A program made the translations under genes and the position numbers. A stretch of DNA of 64,000 nt, taken from positions 82,304-146,303 of the forward strand of contig JACZTG010000004.1 in the NCBI GenBank assembly GCA_022573815.1. The letters run 5' to 3'. The DNA comes from Candidatus Neomarinimicrobiota bacterium (GTDB lineage Bacteria; Fidelibacterota; SORT01). This document shows, piece by piece, positions 61,008 to 64,000 of this stretch. The notes below the pieces were generated by a model, which saw nothing but the letters and a program-made list of their open reading frames with translations, was not told where the DNA came from and searched no databases. Within the stretch, counting starts at the first letter, position 1. Every line of letters starts with the position of its first letter.

Positions 61008-61999
61008 ACTATCTCTCCAATAATAACAGGGGTTTCATTCATCTCCTCTAATATATTCAGGACATTATCCGAATTATCTTTACGGCATATTATCGTGAAA
61101 CCAATTCCCATATTAAATGTATGTCTCATATCGGCTAAGGGTACATTGCCGATGCGTTGTATTAGATTAAAAACGGCATTCGGCGTCCAGGAGTTCCAAT
61201 CTATTTTCAAGGAAAGACCATCAGGTAATACTCTTGAACTGTTACTTTCTATTCCCCCGCCTGTTATGTGGGCAAGACCTGTAACATAATTCATCTCCAA
61301 TAAACGTCTCAGAGGAGTCAAATAGCTGCGGTGAACATTAAGAAGTTCCTCTCCGATTGAAGTGCCCAGCTCATCGTGATATGTGTCTAAAGTCATCTCA
61401 TTCAAAAGAACCTTTCGCGCGAGGGTATATCCGTTTGTGTGTAATCCGCTTGAACGAAGAGCGATAATCAGATCGTTTTTTTCTATTTTCGATCCATCTA
61501 TAAGTTTATCTCTCTCAACTACTCCGACAATCGTACCCACAAGGTCATAACGGTTTTCTCCGTAAATCTCCGGCATTTCAGCCATCTCACCGCCTATGAG
61601 ACTACATCCTGATTCTCTGCATGCCTTAGCCATACCGCTGACAATATCTTTCATAGTTGATGCGACAAGATTTCCAACTCCCACGTAATCGAGAAAAAAA
61701 AGCGGCTTTGCTCCTGTTGAGAGGATATCATTGATGCAATGATTTACCAAATCCTCACCAATAGTGTCGAATTTGCCCGCTTCAGCCGCAACAAGAGTTT
61801 TGGTACCGACTCCATCGGTGGATGAGATAAGAACCGGTTTCTGGTATTCTTCAACGGGAAAGAGGAACTGAGCTCCGAAACTTCCCACATTTGAAAGTAC
61901 ATTCGAGGTGAATGTGGAACGAGCTAAATTACCTATTTCTTTAACAGCAGTCTCGCCGGCGGAAATATCGACTCCCGCTTCCTTATACGTCTGTCCCAA
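61004..61999 (-). CDS. purM: phosphoribosylformylglycinamidine cyclo-ligase
   Basis: The 331-residue enzyme closes the imidazole ring of AIR in purine synthesis using ATP. Diagnostic segments are YKEAGVDISAGE at the start, ISSTDGVGTKTLVAAE, the GEDLVNHCINDILSTGAKP stretch and LIGGEMAEMPEIY. The start is TTG; the SD is unclear. It lies 43 bp after the acyl-CoA synthetase gene and overlaps the Omp85-like gene by four bases. Confidence 0.97.
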   Translation of the reverse strand: MGQTYKEAGVDISAGETAVKEIGNLARSTFTSNVLSNVGSFGAQFLFPVEEYQKPVLISSTDGVGTKTLVAAEAGKFDTIGEDLVNHCINDILSTGAKPLFFLDYVGVGNLVASTMKDIVSGMAKACRESGCSLIGGEMAEMPEIYGENRYDLVGTIVGVVERDKLIDGSKIEKNDLIIALRSSGLHTNGYTLARKVLLNEMTLDTYHDELGTSIGEELLNVHRSYLTPLRRLLEMNYVTGLAHITGGGIESNSSRVLPDGLSLKIDWNSWTPNAVFNLIQRIGNVPLADMRHTFNMGIGFTIICRKDNSDNVLNILEEMNETPVIIGEIV

Positions 62000-62042
62000 T
62001 TATTCCCTGATTTTAAGGGTTGCCCGTGCGGGTATCTATAAT

Positions 62043-63827
62043 CTAATCCTCATACATAGCGTCTATTTGACCGGCAAATTTTTCTATAACAATCTTACGC
62101 TTTATTTTTAAACTCGGAGTAATTTCTCCGTTTTCAATCGTAAGCAAGCGAGGCAATAAAATAAATTGTTTAACTTTTTCATAACTGGGGAGATCAACCA
62201 AAAGTCTATCGATTTCTTCTTCCATAATTTTAAGTACAGCAGGATTTTTAACCAGTTCCTCCGGCGATGAGTTTTCATCTCCAACTGCGGTAGGAAGATT
62301 TTGAAAGTCGGGAGCAATAAGTGCGCTGATGAATTTTCGCCTGTCACCGATCAGCAATACCTGTTCTATAAGTGGACTCATAATCAACAGGCTTTCAATT
62401 GGAGCGGGAGCAATATTTTTACCGCCGGCAGTGACAAGTATATTCTTCTTTCTATCCGTGATTTTTAATCTGCCGGCATCATCCAATTCCCCAATATCGC
62501 CGGTATGAAACCAGCCGTCATCATCAATGACTTCTTTTGTTGCTTCTTCATTGTTGTAATACCCTGCCATTATATGAGGTCCGCGGCTAAGGATTTCACC
62601 ATCTTCAGCAATCTTGAGTTCAACATTATTCAGAGGCGGTCCAACGGTCCCGAAAACAATGCTGTCCAGTCTGCCGGCGCATATTACGGGAGATGTTTCA
62701 GTAAGCCCATAACCCTCTATAATAGTAATACCCGCGTACGAGAAAAATTCGCCAATCTCCTTTGATAATGGAGCGCCGCCGGAAATGAAAAATCGTAACT
62801 TACCTCCCAACCGCGTTTCAATTTTGCTGAAAACCAGTTTTGCAGCAAGACCGTGTTTGAATTTTAAGCCAGCTCCTACATTCCCACTTTTCGAAGCTTT
62901 CTGAAACTCGTCACCGACTTTAAAAGCCCATCTGAATAATTTTCTCTTTACCGGCGAACCCGCTTCAACCGCGACATTAATCTTTGTATGCATTTTTTCG
63001 TATAACCGGGGAACGCTGGTCATAACCGTAGGATGTACTTCCCCCATATTATCGGCAACTTTTTCTATGCTTTCCGCGAACGCTACAGTCGCTCCTATCG
63101 CATAAGGAAGAAAATTACCACCCATTCGCTCGAACACATGGCTTAAAGGGAGAAAGGATAAAAATTTATCATTTTCACTTAATGGAATAATTTCCGTTAC
63201 ACCTTCTATATTTGAGAGCAGATTTTTATGCGTAAGCAGAACACCTTTTGGTTCGCCTGTTGTACCCGAAGTATAAATAATAGTCATCACGTCGTTAATG
63301 TCTATGTTATCTAAATTCTCCTGGTACCAGTTTTCGTTACTTTCGCCATATCTTTTGCCTTTTTCGAGGAGCTCGCTGAATGATATGATTTTATCATTAG
63401 ACGATTTATCATCATCATCAATCACAACAATCAACTCTAATTCCGGAAGACTTTGAAATAACGGCGTAATCTTATCAGCTTGCTCAGCATTGGAAACTAT
63501 ACTGATTTTGGCGCCGGAATTCTGTAGAATATATTCGATTTGTTTTGAAATAAGCGTCGGATATATAGGAACTACCAAAGCGCCCGTTGCCTGAATACCG
63601 AAATCGCTCATCCCCCATTCAGGCCTGTTTTCAGACAGTAATGCGACCTTATCTCCTTTCGAAATTCCTAAAGAAGCCAATCCTTGAGCCACCAGTCGGA
63701 CTTTATCTCCAAGCTCGCCATAGGATATATCTTTCCACTCTCCATCGACTTTAAGAGACATTGCCGCTTTCTCTTTATACCGATTAGCGTTGGTTTTTAG
63801 CATATCAGGAAGTGATCTAAAGTTCAT
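62043..63827 (-). CDS. long-chain acyl-CoA synthetase (AMP-binding, FadD15-like)
   Basis: The 594-residue protein is an adenylate-forming enzyme with IIYTSGTTGEPKGVLLTHKN near 185, EGYGLTETSPVICAG, and the hinge and lysine region GWFHTGDIGELDDAGRLKIT followed by KKNILVTAGGKNIAP. It activates fatty acids with ATP and CoA. I place the start at the ATG preceded by AGGAGG; a frame extending 21 codons further upstream lacks support. It faces the tRNA-Leu gene and heads the purM-barrel-gpsA-protease run. Confidence 0.95.
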   Translation of the reverse strand: MNFRSLPDMLKTNANRYKEKAAMSLKVDGEWKDISYGELGDKVRLVAQGLASLGISKGDKVALLSENRPEWGMSDFGIQATGALVVPIYPTLISKQIEYILQNSGAKISIVSNAEQADKITPLFQSLPELELIVVIDDDDKSSNDKIISFSELLEKGKRYGESNENWYQENLDNIDINDVMTIIYTSGTTGEPKGVLLTHKNLLSNIEGVTEIIPLSENDKFLSFLPLSHVFERMGGNFLPYAIGATVAFAESIEKVADNMGEVHPTVMTSVPRLYEKMHTKINVAVEAGSPVKRKLFRWAFKVGDEFQKASKSGNVGAGLKFKHGLAAKLVFSKIETRLGGKLRFFISGGAPLSKEIGEFFSYAGITIIEGYGLTETSPVICAGRLDSIVFGTVGPPLNNVELKIAEDGEILSRGPHIMAGYYNNEEATKEVIDDDGWFHTGDIGELDDAGRLKITDRKKNILVTAGGKNIAPAPIESLLIMSPLIEQVLLIGDRRKFISALIAPDFQNLPTAVGDENSSPEELVKNPAVLKIMEEEIDRLLVDLPSYEKVKQFILLPRLLTIENGEITPSLKIKRKIVIEKFAGQIDAMYED

Positions 63828-63873
63828 AATGTCCTCCTTTGAAAATATTGATGGCTCTTTACATCTAATATTG

Positions 63874-63901
63874 TTGACATTATACCACAAACTTCTAAAT
63901 T
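63874..63901 (+). promoter_or_regulatory. promoter of tRNA-Leu
   Basis: TTGACA at 63874-63879 and TAAATT at 63896-63901 are spaced by 16 bases, 10 bases before the tRNA 5' end. Confidence 0.65.
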
Positions 63902-63911
63902 CATATCCGAC

Positions 63912-63995
63912 GCCGAGGTGGTGAAATAGGTAGACGCAGGGGATTCAAAATCCCCCGCTCGCAAGAGCGTGCGGGTTCGATTCCCGCCCTCGGCA
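63912..63995 (+). tRNA. tRNA-Leu (anticodon CAA)
   Basis: An 84-nt class II tRNA: acceptor GCCGAGG/CCTCGGC, anticodon stem GGGGA/TCCCC with loop TTCAAAA (anticodon CAA), a long variable arm CGCTC-GCAA-GAGCG, T arm GCGGG-TTCGATT-CCCGC, and discriminator A. CCA is not encoded. Confidence 0.98.
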
Positions 63996-64000
63996 CTCAT

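Noticed and set aside
1..64000. CRISPR arrays, insertion sequences, prophage or toxin-antitoxin genes
   Set aside because: Looked for and not seen: no regular repeat array, transposase, integrase or phage gene; the window appears to be stable chromosomal backbone.

Overview
The window is a gene-dense, AT-rich bacterial chromosome segment with no insertion sequence, prophage, CRISPR array or plasmid module that I can see. Several proteins carry the C-terminal type IX secretion (T9SS) sorting tag with the NYPNPFNP signature. There are also PEGA, DUF5683 and FecR proteins, Omp85-type barrels and GT4/GT9 sugar transferases. Together these point to a Gram-negative member of the Fibrobacterota-Chlorobiota-Bacteroidota (FCB) superphylum. 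A Marinimicrobia (SAR406)-like or Ignavibacteria-like genome is my best guess; this is inferred from protein style, not from a marker-gene tree.

Layout. 1-3989 (minus): an MsbA-type ABC exporter and two glycosyltransferases, probably for lipooligosaccharide. 4082-5276: a Crp/Fnr regulator divergent from rpsT. 5332-12650 (minus): guaB, a Na+/alanine symporter, a DnaQ-DinG fusion helicase, and a geranylgeranyl-reductase-like flavoprotein coupled to a 2[4Fe-4S] ferredoxin. 12775-18431 (minus): a tight run ridA - lipid kinase - DUF5683 - Na+/neurotransmitter-type symporter - PHP phosphoesterase - purF. 18710-24253: glnE and glnD, convergent with no base between their stop codons. 24334-31018 (minus): thpR-recA-recX-alaS-gcvPB-PPC protein.

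31210-36087 (plus) is an envelope cluster: a PEGA/DUF5683 protein, a lipoprotein with a cohesin-like domain, and a large T9SS-tagged protein with five repeats, a dockerin-like calcium-binding segment and a second cohesin-like region. 36089-41435 (minus) is one likely transcription unit starting from a clear promoter: tRNA-Ala(CGC), a long SRP RNA with an Alu domain, dnaX, ybaB, recR, pgsA, pgpA, cinA. 41525-45221 (minus): a ferritin-like protein, an AmrS-type radical SAM enzyme and a secreted M28 peptidase. 45324-48216 (plus): a T9SS-tagged redoxin, a TlpA-like thioredoxin, and an outer-membrane barrel whose signal peptide can only be joined to an ATG by a +1 frameshift. 48261-53669 (minus): a UVR-motif protein, an FmdB zinc ribbon, a lipoprotein, a FecR protein with a thrombospondin type 3 insert and barrel-like sequence, a lipoprotein and a cation diffusion facilitator. 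53774-56572: Rrf2 regulator, superoxide dismutase, aquaporin and peroxiredoxin, an oxidative-stress neighbourhood. 56586-63827 (minus): acyl-CoA synthetase - purM - Omp85-like barrel - gpsA - T9SS-tagged HExxH metalloprotease. The window ends with tRNA-Leu(CAA).

Most of it is core metabolism, replication/repair and envelope biogenesis. The best candidates for something undescribed are the cohesin/dockerin-like surface trio (31210-36087), the redoxin/TlpA/barrel operon with its frameshifted start and Fnr-like operator (45234-48216), and the FecR-TSP3-barrel protein (49966-52092). TTG and GTG starts and overlapping gene ends are frequent. No T9SS machinery genes lie in the window, so secretion of the tagged proteins depends on genes elsewhere.
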